A stretch of 64,000 nucleotides of DNA from Akkermansia biwaensis (GCF_026072915.1 NZ_AP025943.1:1860001-1924000), one strand, 5' to 3'; shown: positions 18,600-27,670, counted from the first letter of the stretch. The notes: generated from the letters alone by a model not told the origin. Numbers and translations are program-made.

Positions 18600-19763
18600 T
18601 TAAGCCGGGTTGTCCCTGCCTCCGGCCAGGGCGTCCGCACATTCCAGGGCCTGAAGGACCACCTGGTCCATATTCAGGTAACGGTATTGTGCCAGACGCC
18701 CGATAAAAGTGACATGTTTCTCCCGTTTTGTCAATTTGCGATATGCCTCCGCCAATTGTTCCGAAACCCCGGAAGGGATCGGATAATAAGGTTCTTTTTC
18801 AGTTGTCCAGGCATCCGGATATTCCCGGATGACGGTACTCCCTTCCACCTGCTGGCCCGTGGCGTGCTTGAGTTCCACGATTCTGGTCCAAGGAACGGCC
18901 GGGTCCGGGTAATTCACCTGCATTTCCGGCTGCCAGAACCCTTCCTTGCCGGAGACGGGAAGACGTTCCTCCAACTGGTCTGCGGAGAAATGCTCCCTCT
19001 CGAACCGGAGGCTGCGGTAGGGAAGGCGGCCCAGGGAATAATTGAAATAGGCGTCCAGCGGGCCGGTATAGATGAGATGGTCCCAGGTGATGCGCTTCTT
19101 CACTTCTTCAAAGGAGGTGGAAGTGAGAATCCTGATCAGGGGGGAAGAGGACATGCGCCGGAACATGGCGGCATACCCGTCCTGGGGCAGGGCCTGGAAA
19201 GACTCTTTCAGGTAGGAATCATCCCTGTTGGTGCGGATTGGAATGCGTCCGCAGACGGAAGGGGCCAGCTCCGTGGCGGGAACGCCCCACTGCTTGAGCG
19301 TATAGGGAGCAAAAAACAGGCGGTACAGGGTCTTTCCCGCGGTACGGAGCATGAGTTCCTCCGAATTGGCGGGCGGTCCGTCTTCCGGCGCCCGCTCCCG
19401 GTCCAGCCATGCGCGGAACTCCTCCTCCGTGCATTCGCGGCCCATCAGTTGTTCAAAAGTGCGCAAATTGACGGGGAAGGACCAGTAACGGCCCTTCGTG
19501 CAGCTTTGCACTCTGTAGCGGACGGGATGCCAGTCCGTGAAACGGCTCAGGTAGTTGACAACACGTTCGCTGTCCGTCCTGAAATAATGGGGGCCGTAGG
19601 GGTGAACCAGCACTCCGTGTTCGTCCTGCATATCGTGGCAGTTGCCGCCGATGTGGTCCCGGCGGTCGATGACCAGGCAGTCCTTCCCCAGCCGGGCGGC
19701 GATCTGCTCTGCGGCGGTCAATCCGGCCAGCCCGGCTCCCACGACTAGAAAGGATGCATGCAT
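18600..19763 (-). CDS. glf: UDP-galactopyranose mutase
   Basis: Flavoenzyme converting UDP-galactopyranose to UDP-galactofuranose, precursor of galactofuranose in surface polysaccharides. 387 residues. The FAD-binding start is FLVVGAGLAGLTAAEQI, followed by DRRDHIGGNCHD, HPYGPHYFRTDSERVVNYL, KTLYRLFFAPYTLKQWG with the conserved Tyr/Trp, and a C-terminal HVTFIGRLAQYRYLNMDQVV typical of Glf. An ATG at 19763 starts directly at the fold; an ATG 18 bases upstream is also possible. Divergent from ksgA and co-directional with galE, consistent with one sugar-nucleotide operon. Confidence 0.94.
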   Translation of the reverse strand: MHASFLVVGAGLAGLTAAEQIAARLGKDCLVIDRRDHIGGNCHDMQDEHGVLVHPYGPHYFRTDSERVVNYLSRFTDWHPVRYRVQSCTKGRYWSFPVNLRTFEQLMGRECTEEEFRAWLDRERAPEDGPPANSEELMLRTAGKTLYRLFFAPYTLKQWGVPATELAPSVCGRIPIRTNRDDSYLKESFQALPQDGYAAMFRRMSSSPLIRILTSTSFEEVKKRITWDHLIYTGPLDAYFNYSLGRLPYRSLRFEREHFSADQLEERLPVSGKEGFWQPEMQVNYPDPAVPWTRIVELKHATGQQVEGSTVIREYPDAWTTEKEPYYPIPSGVSEQLAEAYRKLTKREKHVTFIGRLAQYRYLNMDQVVLQALECADALAGGRDNPA

Positions 19764-19905
19764 GGAGGCAGTATAACCCATATGCCAAAATGCGGACCAG
19801 TCTTTTTCCCTGATATTCCGCTGTTTTCCGGAAGGCCCCTTTTCATGCCGGAAACTGCCCCGCTTTTTACTGGTCCCGGATGTATGTTTTTGAGAACATT
19901 GCCGC

Positions 19906-21258
19906 ATGAAGCCGGTTGAGATCAGGAATGTTCTGGAAGAACACGACGTGCGGCCCAGCAAATCGCTCGGGCAGAACTTCCTGACGGACGAAAACGTGGC
20001 CCGCTGGATTGTGGACCAGCTGGAAATCCAGCCGGAAGACTGTGTGGTGGAAGTGGGGCCGGGAACCGGGGCCTTGACCGAACATGCTGCACCGCTCTGC
20101 CGCAGGATGGTCCTGGTGGAATTTGACGCCCGCCTGGCGGAATACCAGAAAAACCGCTGGGCCGGAGATCCCCATGTGGAGGTGTACCATGCGGACGGCG
20201 CTTCCTGGGACCCCCGCGGACTCTTTGCGGAAGCTCCTGTCAAATTCCTGGGCAACCTGCCGTATTCCGCCGGAGGGGCCATTCTGCAAAACTTTCTCTC
20301 CCGGCCCAGTCCCGTGGAACGGGCCGTCGTGATGCTCCAGAAGGAATTCATCGACCGCATTCTGGCAACTCCGGAGGACGACGCCTTCGGTCTCCTTTCC
20401 CTGCGCATCCAGAAAAACTGGATTCCCCGCGCTCTCAAGACCATTCCGCCGGAAGCGTTCCATCCCCGCCCCCGGATTGACTCCACCGTCATGCTCCTGA
20501 CGCCCCGTCCGGTGCGCGAATTGCCGCCGTATGACGACCGCCTGATGGACGAGCTGATGAGAAAAGCCTTTTCCCAGAGGCGCAAACAATTGAAAAAGCA
20601 GCTTCCGCCTTCCCCTCCGTGGGACGAAGTAGCCGCTTCTCTGGGAATCTCTCCGTCCGCCAGGCCGGAGGAACTGAATCTGGCGCAATGGGTGGACCTG
20701 GCGCGGGCTTATGACTCCAACCCTCTCAAGGACGTGGCGCAGAGCGGAGACGAACTGTTCGACGTGGTGGACGAACTCAACCAGATGACCGGAACGGGAA
20801 CGCGCCGGGAAATTCATGAAATGGACCTGCGCCACCGTGCCGTGCACATGTTCCTGGTAAACAAGCATGGAGCCGTGCTGCTCCAGAAAAGGTCCATGCG
20901 GAAGGACAGGCAGCCGGGCAGGTGGGACTCTTCCGCCGCCGGTCATCTGGACGCCGGAGAAGATTATGATCAAGCGGCCGTCCGGGAACTGGAAGAGGAA
21001 CTGGGCGTGACTGGCTGCGAATTACGGCGAATTGCGGACTTTGACGCCGGAGAAAACAACGGCTGGGAATTCGTCGCCCTCTATGAAGGCCGCTATACGG
21101 GCAGGGTGCGCTTCCCCGCCGCGGAAGTGGACAGCGTGCAATGGTTCACCCCGGAGCAAATCCAAGCATGGGTGGAACGCCGCCCGCAGGACTTTTCACC
21201 CGCATTCATTCCATGCTGGAATGCATGGCTGGCCGCGAACAAAAAAGCATTATCCTGA
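19906..21258 (+). CDS. ksgA: KsgA 16S rRNA dimethyladenosine transferase fused to a Nudix hydrolase
   Basis: A 450-residue fusion. Residues 1-265 are KsgA: SKSLGQNFLTD, the SAM-binding VVEVGPGTGALTEH, the catalytic FLGNLPYSAGG (NLPY) and SQRRKQLKKQL near the end of the rRNA-binding part. It would dimethylate two adjacent adenines of helix 45 in 16S rRNA. Residues about 280-450 are a Nudix domain of the IPP-isomerase-like/YfcD type (LFDVVDELNQ, HRAVHMFLVNKHGAVLLQKR) with a perfect Nudix box beginning GHLDAGEDYDQ and ending RELEEELGV. No stop or frameshift separates them. The Nudix substrate is unknown. Followed 14 bases later by a small gene. Confidence 0.93.
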   Translation: MKPVEIRNVLEEHDVRPSKSLGQNFLTDENVARWIVDQLEIQPEDCVVEVGPGTGALTEHAAPLCRRMVLVEFDARLAEYQKNRWAGDPHVEVYHADGASWDPRGLFAEAPVKFLGNLPYSAGGAILQNFLSRPSPVERAVVMLQKEFIDRILATPEDDAFGLLSLRIQKNWIPRALKTIPPEAFHPRPRIDSTVMLLTPRPVRELPPYDDRLMDELMRKAFSQRRKQLKKQLPPSPPWDEVAASLGISPSARPEELNLAQWVDLARAYDSNPLKDVAQSGDELFDVVDELNQMTGTGTRREIHEMDLRHRAVHMFLVNKHGAVLLQKRSMRKDRQPGRWDSSAAGHLDAGEDYDQAAVRELEEELGVTGCELRRIADFDAGENNGWEFVALYEGRYTGRVRFPAAEVDSVQWFTPEQIQAWVERRPQDFSPAFIPCWNAWLAANKKALS

Positions 21259-21272
21259 CTCAAACACATATC

Positions 21273-21728
21273 ATGATTAACCCTGATCAATTATCTCCGG
21301 AACAGGTCCAGTCCATCAGGGACTGGGCGGAAGAAGGCCTTGACCTGAACGCCATTCAGAAAAATCTGCATGAAAAACTGGGGCTGAAGCTTACATTCAT
21401 GGATACCCGTTTCCTGCTTCAGGACCTGGACATCCACCTCAGGCAGCCGGAACCCGCCCCCCAGCCGGAACAATCCGGAATGGAAGCCGCCCCGGCTCCT
21501 TCTCCCCTGCTGGGCAAAACCCAGGTGAGCGTGGATGAGGTGACGCCGCCCCATGCCCTGATAGCGGGCAAGGTACTGTTCAAGAGCGGCGCCCAGGGCG
21601 TATGGGACATTGACCGGACGGGCCGCATCAACTGGGACGCCACGCTGGGAGAACCCACGGCGGATGACCTGCGCGAATTTGAAACGGAACTCCAGTCCGT
21701 CATCCGCAGCCGCATGGGCGCCATGTAA
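21273..21728 (+). CDS. Hypothetical protein
   Basis: A 151-residue soluble protein of no recognised family. An N-terminal helical part (LSPEQVQSIRDWAEEGLD, then AIQKNLHEKLG) looks like a small helix-turn-helix-like bundle. A Pro/Ala-rich linker (PEPAPQPEQSGMEAAPAPSP) leads to a beta-rich C-terminal part, VSVDEVTPPHALIAGKVLFKSG to LGEPTADDLREFETELQ. I chose the ATG at 21273; a longer frame would overlap ksgA by 118 bases. Co-directional with ksgA (14-base gap) and the next small gene (22-base gap), so probably one operon. Confidence 0.75.
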   Translation: MINPDQLSPEQVQSIRDWAEEGLDLNAIQKNLHEKLGLKLTFMDTRFLLQDLDIHLRQPEPAPQPEQSGMEAAPAPSPLLGKTQVSVDEVTPPHALIAGKVLFKSGAQGVWDIDRTGRINWDATLGEPTADDLREFETELQSVIRSRMGAM

Positions 21729-21750
21729 CAACGCACCGGAAGCGGGAACG

Positions 21751-22014
21751 ATGGAAATACCGGATGAAATGATTGAAGACCTGCTGCCCGCCGTACAGGA
21801 GCAGCTCTCTGCACCGGAAACGGCGTATGTTAAAGGCTGCCTGGAACGGCTTACGGGAAAGGAAAAGCTGGAGGAACAGGAAGCGCTGGAACTGATAGCG
21901 CAGGCACTGGCAGTCGTCATCAATGAGATGGTGGTGGGCGGCCGTCCTTTTGACTCGGAGAAATACAGGAGCCTTCTGAAAGATTTGCCGCTTCTTCCGG
22001 ATGAGTCTCCGTGA
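21751..22014 (+). CDS. Small acidic hypothetical protein
   Basis: An 87-residue, all-helical, acidic protein (LPAVQEQLSAPETAYVKGC, LEEQEALELIAQALAVVINE). No family recognised. The ATG at 21751 follows the preceding gene by 22 bases with a weak GCGGGAACG spacer. The upstream extension in this frame overlaps the neighbour and is not believed. Third gene of the ksgA operon. Confidence 0.65.
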   Translation: MEIPDEMIEDLLPAVQEQLSAPETAYVKGCLERLTGKEKLEEQEALELIAQALAVVINEMVVGGRPFDSEKYRSLLKDLPLLPDESP

Positions 22015-22070
22015 TAAATCTCGACAATCTCCGGGATTAATTCATAATCCGTCCTTTCACTTGAAATTTT

Positions 22071-22907
22071 ATGGCTAAAAAACCATCAGAAACAAGTGCT
22101 CCGGAAGCGTCCGCCGCCCAAAAGCCGGCTACCCGGAAAACTGCCGCCAGAAAGGCGGCGGCTCCGGCTAAAAAGACTGCCGCCAAGGCTGAAGAAAAGC
22201 CAGCTGACGCCGCTTCCGTAGAAGCACCCAAAACCAAAATCAAAACGGTCAAATCCGCTGCGAAAACCGCAGCCAGGACGAAAACCGTGAAAGCCGCCAA
22301 AAAGACGGCTGTCAAGGAGTCCCCGGCTGCTGAAGCGGCCCCCGCTCCCGCCAAAACCCAGGAATCCGCCTCCCCCTCTTCTCCCCAGATTGAGAAAAAT
22401 GCAGTTTCCGAACCGGTAAAACAGCCCGAATCCGGTTCTCCGGTCAAGGTCAAGCGCGAATCCTACCGCCCGAACCGCAATCAGGACCAGCAGGAACGCC
22501 ATGAACAGCACGGAAACGAACCCTTCGCCCAGCCGGAAACCGTGGGAGGAGGCTCCGATACTCCTTTCAACAAGCGCAAGCGCCGCCGCCGCAACAAAAA
22601 AGGCAATGGCGGTGCCGACGACCGCCAGCCCGCCATGCAGGATACGGCGTCCCTGAAAAACCTGGACGGCAAGAAAGTCGCCGCCCGTGCGTGGAAAATG
22701 TTCCTGGCTGAAGTCTCCGAAGAAGGCCTTGCCCTGATGGACGACCAGACTGCCCGCGAAGCCGCCCGCCGCGCCTTCCGCTGCGCCGAATTCTTCATGA
22801 TGGAGGAATCCCGCCGCAAGCAGAGCCTGAAAGCCGTTTCCCAGCAGGGAAGAAACGCTTCCCAGGAAGAAGACCGGGACGCCGAAGAGGCAACCGGGGA
22901 GGAATAA
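22071..22907 (+). CDS. Lys/Ala-rich histone-H1-like protein with basic Arg cluster
   Basis: A 278-residue protein. The N-terminal 90 residues are almost only Ala, Lys, Pro, Thr and Glu in KKTAAK/KAAAPAK-type repeats, as in bacterial histone H1-like and AlgP-like proteins. Residues about 165-185 hold a strongly basic cluster (NKRKRRRRNKKG) suited to nucleic-acid binding. The C-terminal 80 residues form a structured helical domain (LDGKKVAARAWKMFLAEVSEE, then EAARRAFRCAEFFMMEESRR) ending in an acidic tail. Likely nucleoid- or RNA-associated; this is inference from composition. Terminated by a strong hairpin. Confidence 0.75.
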   Translation: MAKKPSETSAPEASAAQKPATRKTAARKAAAPAKKTAAKAEEKPADAASVEAPKTKIKTVKSAAKTAARTKTVKAAKKTAVKESPAAEAAPAPAKTQESASPSSPQIEKNAVSEPVKQPESGSPVKVKRESYRPNRNQDQQERHEQHGNEPFAQPETVGGGSDTPFNKRKRRRRNKKGNGGADDRQPAMQDTASLKNLDGKKVAARAWKMFLAEVSEEGLALMDDQTAREAARRAFRCAEFFMMEESRRKQSLKAVSQQGRNASQEEDRDAEEATGEE

Positions 22908-22928
22908 AAATCTCCTGCTTATGTTTTC

Positions 22929-22958
22929 GCCCTGCGGCTGCGGCCGCGGGGCTTTTTT
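22929..22958 (+). terminator. Rho-independent terminator
   Basis: GCCCTGCGG (22929-22937) pairs with CCGCGGGGC (22944-22952, one G-U pair), followed by TTTTTT. It begins 22 bases after the stop of the H1-like gene. Confidence 0.88.
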
Positions 22959-23290
22959 GTGCGAAAATCCGCAATAGGGCGGGATTTTGCAATGGCCGGA
23001 TAGGGCTATTCTCGGCTGCGTCTTTTCCGGAAGCTCCTGCCGTAAGGCCATTCATAAAAAGAAGGCCTCTGTTTTACGTAGAAGGGAAAAGTCCGTTGAG
23101 GGATTCACGATCATTCAGGCGGGAAAAATGGCGGGAAGATCTGCCAAAATCTCCTGGGCGCAACAGGGATAAAGCGGGATGATTCATCATGATGCTGGTC
23201 ATAAAAACGCATTTGGAGCAGAAACAAATATTTTCCTCCATCCTCATTGACGGAGGCCACGATGTTTTTCGTTCCGAGCACATATCCGCA
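22959..23290. other. Region with no supported gene
   Basis: Some 330 bases. Frames are open on the minus strand through part of it but show no recognisable domain, and no ribosome-binding site precedes them. It may hold decayed sequence belonging to the broken gene to its right. Confidence 0.4.
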
Positions 23291-23634
23291 TCAACGCAGC
23301 TGTTCGTGCCGCACATAATAACGGACTCCCTCACAAGAGCTTTTGTATTTGAATCCGTAAGTCCGCAGTTCTTCCTCTGCCGGAAAAACGTCCTCCCCAC
23401 CGGGAACGGCGGCTCCCAGGAATATTCGTAATGGTTCCGGATAAGATCGGCGGCAGCATACGCCTTCACCTAAATGCCACAAGGAATGTACGCTAGATAG
23501 AACAAAACCTGGGAAAATGCACCCTTCCAGCTCGGCTTTCTTGCCAGGCTCATGTACACGAGTCCGACAAACAGTACTCCTGTGCATGCCAGAAATGCCT
23601 GCAATACAATTTTCCCAAACGTGTAAACATTCAC
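23291..23634 (-). pseudogene. Broken small membrane-protein gene (amber stop, possible frameshift)
   Basis: A GTG at 23634, six bases after a strong GGAGG, opens a membrane peptide: NVYTFGKIVLQAFLACTGV, one TM helix, then SQVLFYLAYIPCGI and TAG at 23470. The frame stays open past the TAG (VKAYAAADLIRNHYEYSWEP). A neighbouring frame then carries natural-looking sequence (GEDVFPAEEELRTYGFKYK to VRHEQLR, stop at 23291). The simplest reading is one gene of about 110 residues broken by a stop and a shift. Alternatively the 54-residue membrane peptide (23470-23634) is the functional product. No family recognised. Confidence 0.5.
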
Positions 23635-23857
23635 GTAGCGCCTCCTTCCTTAAAGGGGCCAGAAAACCATCATAGGACAGCCGAATGACCGCCTCCGTCG
23701 GCAAACTCCACTCCTTGCATTCGGCCGCCAAATCATCAATGAACACATTGATGCGTCATAAACAGGTAGAATTATCTGTTGCCCGAAATGCGTATGACTC
23801 CTGGTTTCCGGAACACAGGGAGGCCCAGGAATTCCCATGGCCGTCCGGCGGTTCGTG

Positions 23858-24007
23858 CTACGTTAAATCCGGATGTGACTCGGTGCATGCCGCTCCGGGA
23901 CCATCGTAATCCGGGTCATGAGCCTGCCGGTACGGCAAGTAAATGCTGCTCAAAAGCACAAGGACAGCAAACAGGGGCCCGACGCCTTGTTGCAGCCGTT
24001 TGAACAT
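23858..24007 (-). CDS. Small single-TM hypothetical protein
   Basis: A 49-residue peptide starting MFKRLQQGVGPLFAVLVLL with a hydrophobic helix (about residues 10-23), then YLPYRQAHDPDYDGPG. An AAGGGA lies about 6 bases before the ATG. It starts 49 bases after the MATE gene stop on the same strand, so it may be co-transcribed. The stop is TAG, and the same frame remains open for about 33 more codons before TGA, so this too may be a shortened gene. No family recognised. Confidence 0.45.
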   Translation of the reverse strand: MFKRLQQGVGPLFAVLVLLSSIYLPYRQAHDPDYDGPGAACTESHPDLT

Positions 24008-24056
24008 GGGGTATCCCTTTCATCGTTTTCCGGGAAGCGGAGGGATGCCGTTGCCA

Positions 24057-25394
24057 TCAAACCTTCTTGCCGCGCCATCTGCCGCTCTTGAGGTACCACC
24101 ATGTCAGGGAAATGAGGACGAGCCCGTAAATATGTTCGGAAAACCAGCAGAGAGCCACGTCCGGCTTGAGCACGATGACGCCGTAGTAAACGGCGACCGT
24201 ATAAACGGCGAGCGTGATCATCTCCATCACGAATCCCGCCCTGGTGTTTCCCGTGCCGGAAACGGCATTGAACAGGATGAAGGCGGGTGCCGAAATCAAG
24301 GTGGAAGTAGCCATGACGTAAACGGAAGGAATGCTGGCCGCAATGAGGGAGGGATTGTCGGTGAAAATCCTGAGAATGGGTTCCGGGAACAGGCACAGGA
24401 TAATCAGAAGCGGAATCAGCAGTGCATAGGTAAGATTCAGCGTCATCCCGCAGGTCTTGAACAGGAAGCGCTGTTCTCCGGCGCCGATCTGGTTGCTGAT
24501 CAAAGCCCCCGCCGTGGTGGCGAATGCACTCATGACCATGATAAGCATGGCTGCCATGTTGCGCACGATATTGGTGACAGCCAGGGGGCGTTCCCCCAGG
24601 TGCTCAATAGCCAGGAAAAAAATGAACCAGACGGAAACGGAAATGAAGGACTGCACCATCGTCCACCCGGAAATGGACAGCATGCCCTTCAGCAACTGGG
24701 GGCGGAACGTGAACGCCTTGCGGAAGCCGTACTTCCTCTTGTCCGCCGTGATACCCGTGTAAATGATGAAAAAGGCCAGGGAAACGGCTTCCGCCACGCT
24801 GGAGGCTATGGCCGCTCCCGCCACGCCCATCGCCGGAAAGCCGCCCTTGCCGAAAATGAGGCAGTAATTCAGCACGACGTTGCTTAACAGCATCACGATG
24901 GAATTGACCGTCAGGATCTTCGTCTGGGTAATCCCCACGTAGTAGGAGCGGAACATCACGCACAGGAAGGAGAAGAAAACGCCGTAAGTACGCCAGTGCA
25001 GGTACTCCATGGTAGCTCCGAACACCTGCGGGGATTCAATGGCATGGCGCAGGATGGACGGGGAAAGGTACCGGGAGGTGAAGAAAAGCAGGAGCGCCAG
25101 GGCAAGCATGAAATAACAGCCCTGGATCATTGTGGGTGCGATGCGGTTGTACCTGCGCTCCCCGTTGCGACGCGCAATGATGATTTGAGCCCCGAATCCG
25201 AATCCGAACGCCAGCATGAACATGGCCATGTAATAAACCCCGCCGAGGGCGCAGGCCCCCAGGGCCACGTCCCCCACGCGTCCCAGGAAGACGGCGTCCG
25301 TCAATCCGATCATGTGTTCAATAATCAGGCTGATCATGAGAGGATAGGACATGAGCCAGATTTTGCGGTAGGAGACGGTGGAAGGATTATTCAT
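24057..25394 (-). CDS. MATE-family multidrug/organic-cation efflux transporter
   Basis: A 445-residue inner-membrane protein with about 12 predicted TM segments, the length and pattern of MATE exporters that extrude cations or drugs with H+ or Na+ coupling. Recognisable parts are the start IWLMSYPLMISLIIEHMIGL, then LTDAVFLGRVGDVALGA (the conserved D and G of the first repeat), GFGFGAQIIIARRNGE, and the second-repeat ATTAGALISNQIGAGEQRF. The ATG at 25394 places the first helix correctly; a 19-residue longer start is possible. Substrate unknown. Confidence 0.9.
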   Translation of the reverse strand: MNNPSTVSYRKIWLMSYPLMISLIIEHMIGLTDAVFLGRVGDVALGACALGGVYYMAMFMLAFGFGFGAQIIIARRNGERRYNRIAPTMIQGCYFMLALALLLFFTSRYLSPSILRHAIESPQVFGATMEYLHWRTYGVFFSFLCVMFRSYYVGITQTKILTVNSIVMLLSNVVLNYCLIFGKGGFPAMGVAGAAIASSVAEAVSLAFFIIYTGITADKRKYGFRKAFTFRPQLLKGMLSISGWTMVQSFISVSVWFIFFLAIEHLGERPLAVTNIVRNMAAMLIMVMSAFATTAGALISNQIGAGEQRFLFKTCGMTLNLTYALLIPLLIILCLFPEPILRIFTDNPSLIAASIPSVYVMATSTLISAPAFILFNAVSGTGNTRAGFVMEMITLAVYTVAVYYGVIVLKPDVALCWFSEHIYGLVLISLTWWYLKSGRWRGKKV

Positions 25395-25534
25395 AACAAG
25401 AAGGCCTGCCGTTATTGCTGTTTGCCGGGCCAGGCGCAGAGAGTCCGGCATTGTTGATGCAAACTGGGTGTTTTCAAGAGGGAACTGCGTTTGTCATCCG
25501 TGTATGACACGGTAAACGGATGTTTGACGGCGCG

Positions 25535-27334
25535 TCAACTCAGGGGAAGCCTGGTTTCCGGATAGCGGATGGGCGACTTGGAGGGCTGCTTCATGAAAGC
25601 CAGCACGAAGGCGACCATGCCTACGCGTCCCACGATCATGTTGAACACGATAATCCACTTGCCCAAATCACTGAGTTCCGGAGTGACATTCCAGGAAAAG
25701 CCGACCGTGGCGAAGGAGCTGACCACCTCGAAAAACAGGCGTTCCAGGGACAGGCCCGGCTCCGCGAAGCACATGACCATCGTCATCATGCCCACCCACG
25801 CCCCGGCCAGGATAACGGTGATGACGGCGCGTTCCACCACGCTGCGGGCAATGCGCCGCCTGTGCATCACGACGTCCTGTTTCCCTTGCAGGATGCGCGC
25901 CACCTCTCCGCAGGAAACGGCAAAGGCGGTCGTGTGCACACCTCCCGTTGTGGAACCGGGATTTCCGCCGATGAACATAAGGGCGGAAAGAAACAGGGCA
26001 TAAGGCACGCTGTTGAGCGCCATGTCGGAAATGTTGAACCCGGCGGTGCGCGCCGTGGCGTTGAACAGGCTTTCCCAGAGAATCCAGTACCAGGGGTCGG
26101 ACGAATTAAACAGGCTCCCGTCGATCATCTTGATCAGAAACAGGACGAGGCCGCCGCCCAGCACCAGCGCCGTCGTCATGCGCACCACCAGCCAGCTGTA
26201 CGTGGACCAGTGGCGGCTGACCGTATCCCGGCGGTCCCAGCCCAGGGCCACCCTGGCCCTGCGGACAATCTCCAGATACATGGCAAAGCCCAGGCTGCCG
26301 CACAGCACCATCACCATGATGGTGATCTGGCCGCCCATGTTGTAGGCCACGTTCGGCGTAGCCAGATTGTCGGCAAACAGGCTGAACCCTGCGTTGCAAA
26401 AGCCGGAAACGGAATGGAACACGGCATACCACCACAGCGTATCTCCTTCCAGCCCGGGAATGCCGCGCCAGGAAAAATAAAGAGCCACGGCCCCCAGTGC
26501 TTCCACACCGAATGTGACGGCAATAATATTCTTGATAAACCGGTCCACCTGGGTGATGCCCTCCTCGTCCAGAAGATTGCTGATGGTCACCTTGGAACGG
26601 AGGGTCAACCCCTGGCCCACCATCAGGGAGACGAAATAGGTGAATGTCATGATCCCGAACGCGCCGATCTGGAACAAGGCCAGAAGAATAGTCTGGCCGT
26701 AATTGGTAAAATGCTCGTGAACGTTCAGAGGAACCAGGCCGGTCACGCACACGGCGCTGGTGCTGATGAAATAGGCGTCCGTAGGGGACAGGGAAATGCC
26801 CTCCTTCGTGGCGCCCGGAGACATCAGCAGGGTCCCCCCCAGCGTAATGAAAGCGATCAGCGTAATCAGAAAAAGCAGGGCAGGGCGGATGCGCGGCATG
26901 CGGAATCCCCTCTTTCTGCGGGCAATGCGGAAAAAATACTCCTTCAGGTTCAGCAGCGGAGCCGCTCCGTAGCAAAGGCACAGCGCACGGAAAATATTCT
27001 GAAGCTCTATCCTGGAAAAAAAGGCGGAATTCGAATAATTCCCGATCAGCATGACGAGAATGAGAAGCCCCATGCCAAGTTCCACCCAGCGCGGGTTCCG
27101 GATGGCCTTGGCGAGCCATTTTTCACGGAGAATCCCGATCGCTCCCGCCAGCTGTCCGAGGACCAGCAGGGAAAGAATCTCCCGGAAATAGCGCAGGGAA
27201 ACCTGGTCTTCGTGAATCGCGTCAAACCCGTTCAGCCACAGAAGCCACATCAGGGCGCCCAGCGTGCACATGCCGAACGCCAGTTCCATGATCTCGAAAC
27301 GGTTTAAAACCGGTTTTTCCCTGTTCTCATTCAC
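25535..27334 (-). CDS. TrkH/KtrB-type potassium uptake transporter
   Basis: About 600 residues, the ion-conducting subunit of a K+ uptake system. Four pore-loop repeats with selectivity-filter glycines are visible: STSAVCVTGLV, SVSGFCNAGFS, NATARTAGFN and SSFATVGFSW. Several extra N-terminal helices precede the first pore, making it longer than typical KtrB. The start is GTG 27334 or ATG 27289. The longer frame to 27589 runs antisense through the tRNA-Leu gene and is not believed. No trkA/ktrA regulatory subunit is adjacent. Confidence 0.9.
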   Translation of the reverse strand: MNENREKPVLNRFEIMELAFGMCTLGALMWLLWLNGFDAIHEDQVSLRYFREILSLLVLGQLAGAIGILREKWLAKAIRNPRWVELGMGLLILVMLIGNYSNSAFFSRIELQNIFRALCLCYGAAPLLNLKEYFFRIARRKRGFRMPRIRPALLFLITLIAFITLGGTLLMSPGATKEGISLSPTDAYFISTSAVCVTGLVPLNVHEHFTNYGQTILLALFQIGAFGIMTFTYFVSLMVGQGLTLRSKVTISNLLDEEGITQVDRFIKNIIAVTFGVEALGAVALYFSWRGIPGLEGDTLWWYAVFHSVSGFCNAGFSLFADNLATPNVAYNMGGQITIMVMVLCGSLGFAMYLEIVRRARVALGWDRRDTVSRHWSTYSWLVVRMTTALVLGGGLVLFLIKMIDGSLFNSSDPWYWILWESLFNATARTAGFNISDMALNSVPYALFLSALMFIGGNPGSTTGGVHTTAFAVSCGEVARILQGKQDVVMHRRRIARSVVERAVITVILAGAWVGMMTMVMCFAEPGLSLERLFFEVVSSFATVGFSWNVTPELSDLGKWIIVFNMIVGRVGMVAFVLAFMKQPSKSPIRYPETRLPLS

Positions 27335-27483
27335 AAATCTGAAAATGGTGTCCTCTGAATGCCGTCGGAAGCCTACTGCATACGGAAGGATTTGAGAAGC
27401 CCTTATATCGTTTTCCGGGCGGCATGGAAAGGAACGGAAAAAGACGTCCGTAAAAATATTTTTCCGAATACACGCGAAAATGG

Positions 27484-27511
27484 TTGCAAAGGAGCCCCTC
27501 CTGTGCATAAT
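27484..27511 (+). promoter_or_regulatory. Sigma70-type promoter of tRNA-Leu
   Basis: TTGCAA (27484-27489) and CATAAT (27506-27511) separated by 16 bases, 25 bases upstream of the mature tRNA 5' end. Good match to housekeeping -35/-10 elements. Confidence 0.65.
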
Positions 27512-27536
27512 AACTCCCGTTCTTACCAAACCATGT

Positions 27537-27623
27537 GCGCTCGTGGCGGAATTGGTAGACGCGCTAGATTCAGGTTCTAGTGGAGGCAACTCTGTGAAGG
27601 TTCGAGTCCTTTCGGGCGCACCA
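27537..27623 (+). tRNA. tRNA-Leu (anticodon CAG)
   Basis: An 87-base class II tRNA. The acceptor GCGCTCG pairs with CGGGCGC, followed by discriminator A and an encoded CCA. The anticodon stem-loop is CTAGA-TTCAGGT-TCTAG with anticodon CAG. A long variable arm and the T-loop GGTTCGAGTCC follow. It reads CUG leucine codons. Its 3' end marks the sharp switch from chromosomal backbone to accessory genes, so it is the likely attachment site of the island. Confidence 0.96.
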
Positions 27624-27625
27624 TA

Positions 27626-27670
27626 TAACCCCTTTTAAGTTAACAGCTTGGAAGGGGTTACTTGTTTTTA
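27626..27670 (+). terminator. Terminator after tRNA-Leu
   Basis: Nine-base perfect inverted repeat TAACCCCTT (27626-27634) and AAGGGGTTA (27652-27660), then CTTGTTTTTA. It begins three bases after the CCA end. Confidence 0.8.

Noticed and set aside
19764-20585. 274-residue N-terminal extension of the glf frame
   Set aside because: Overlaps ksgA antisense; the FAD-binding fold begins exactly at the ATG at 19763.
25520-27307. 595-codon open frame on the plus strand
   Set aside because: Antisense to the TrkH/KtrB gene; His/Gln/Pro-rich shadow with no recognisable domain.
27335-27589. N-terminal extension of the potassium transporter frame
   Set aside because: Runs antisense through tRNA-Leu and its promoter; low-complexity shadow sequence.
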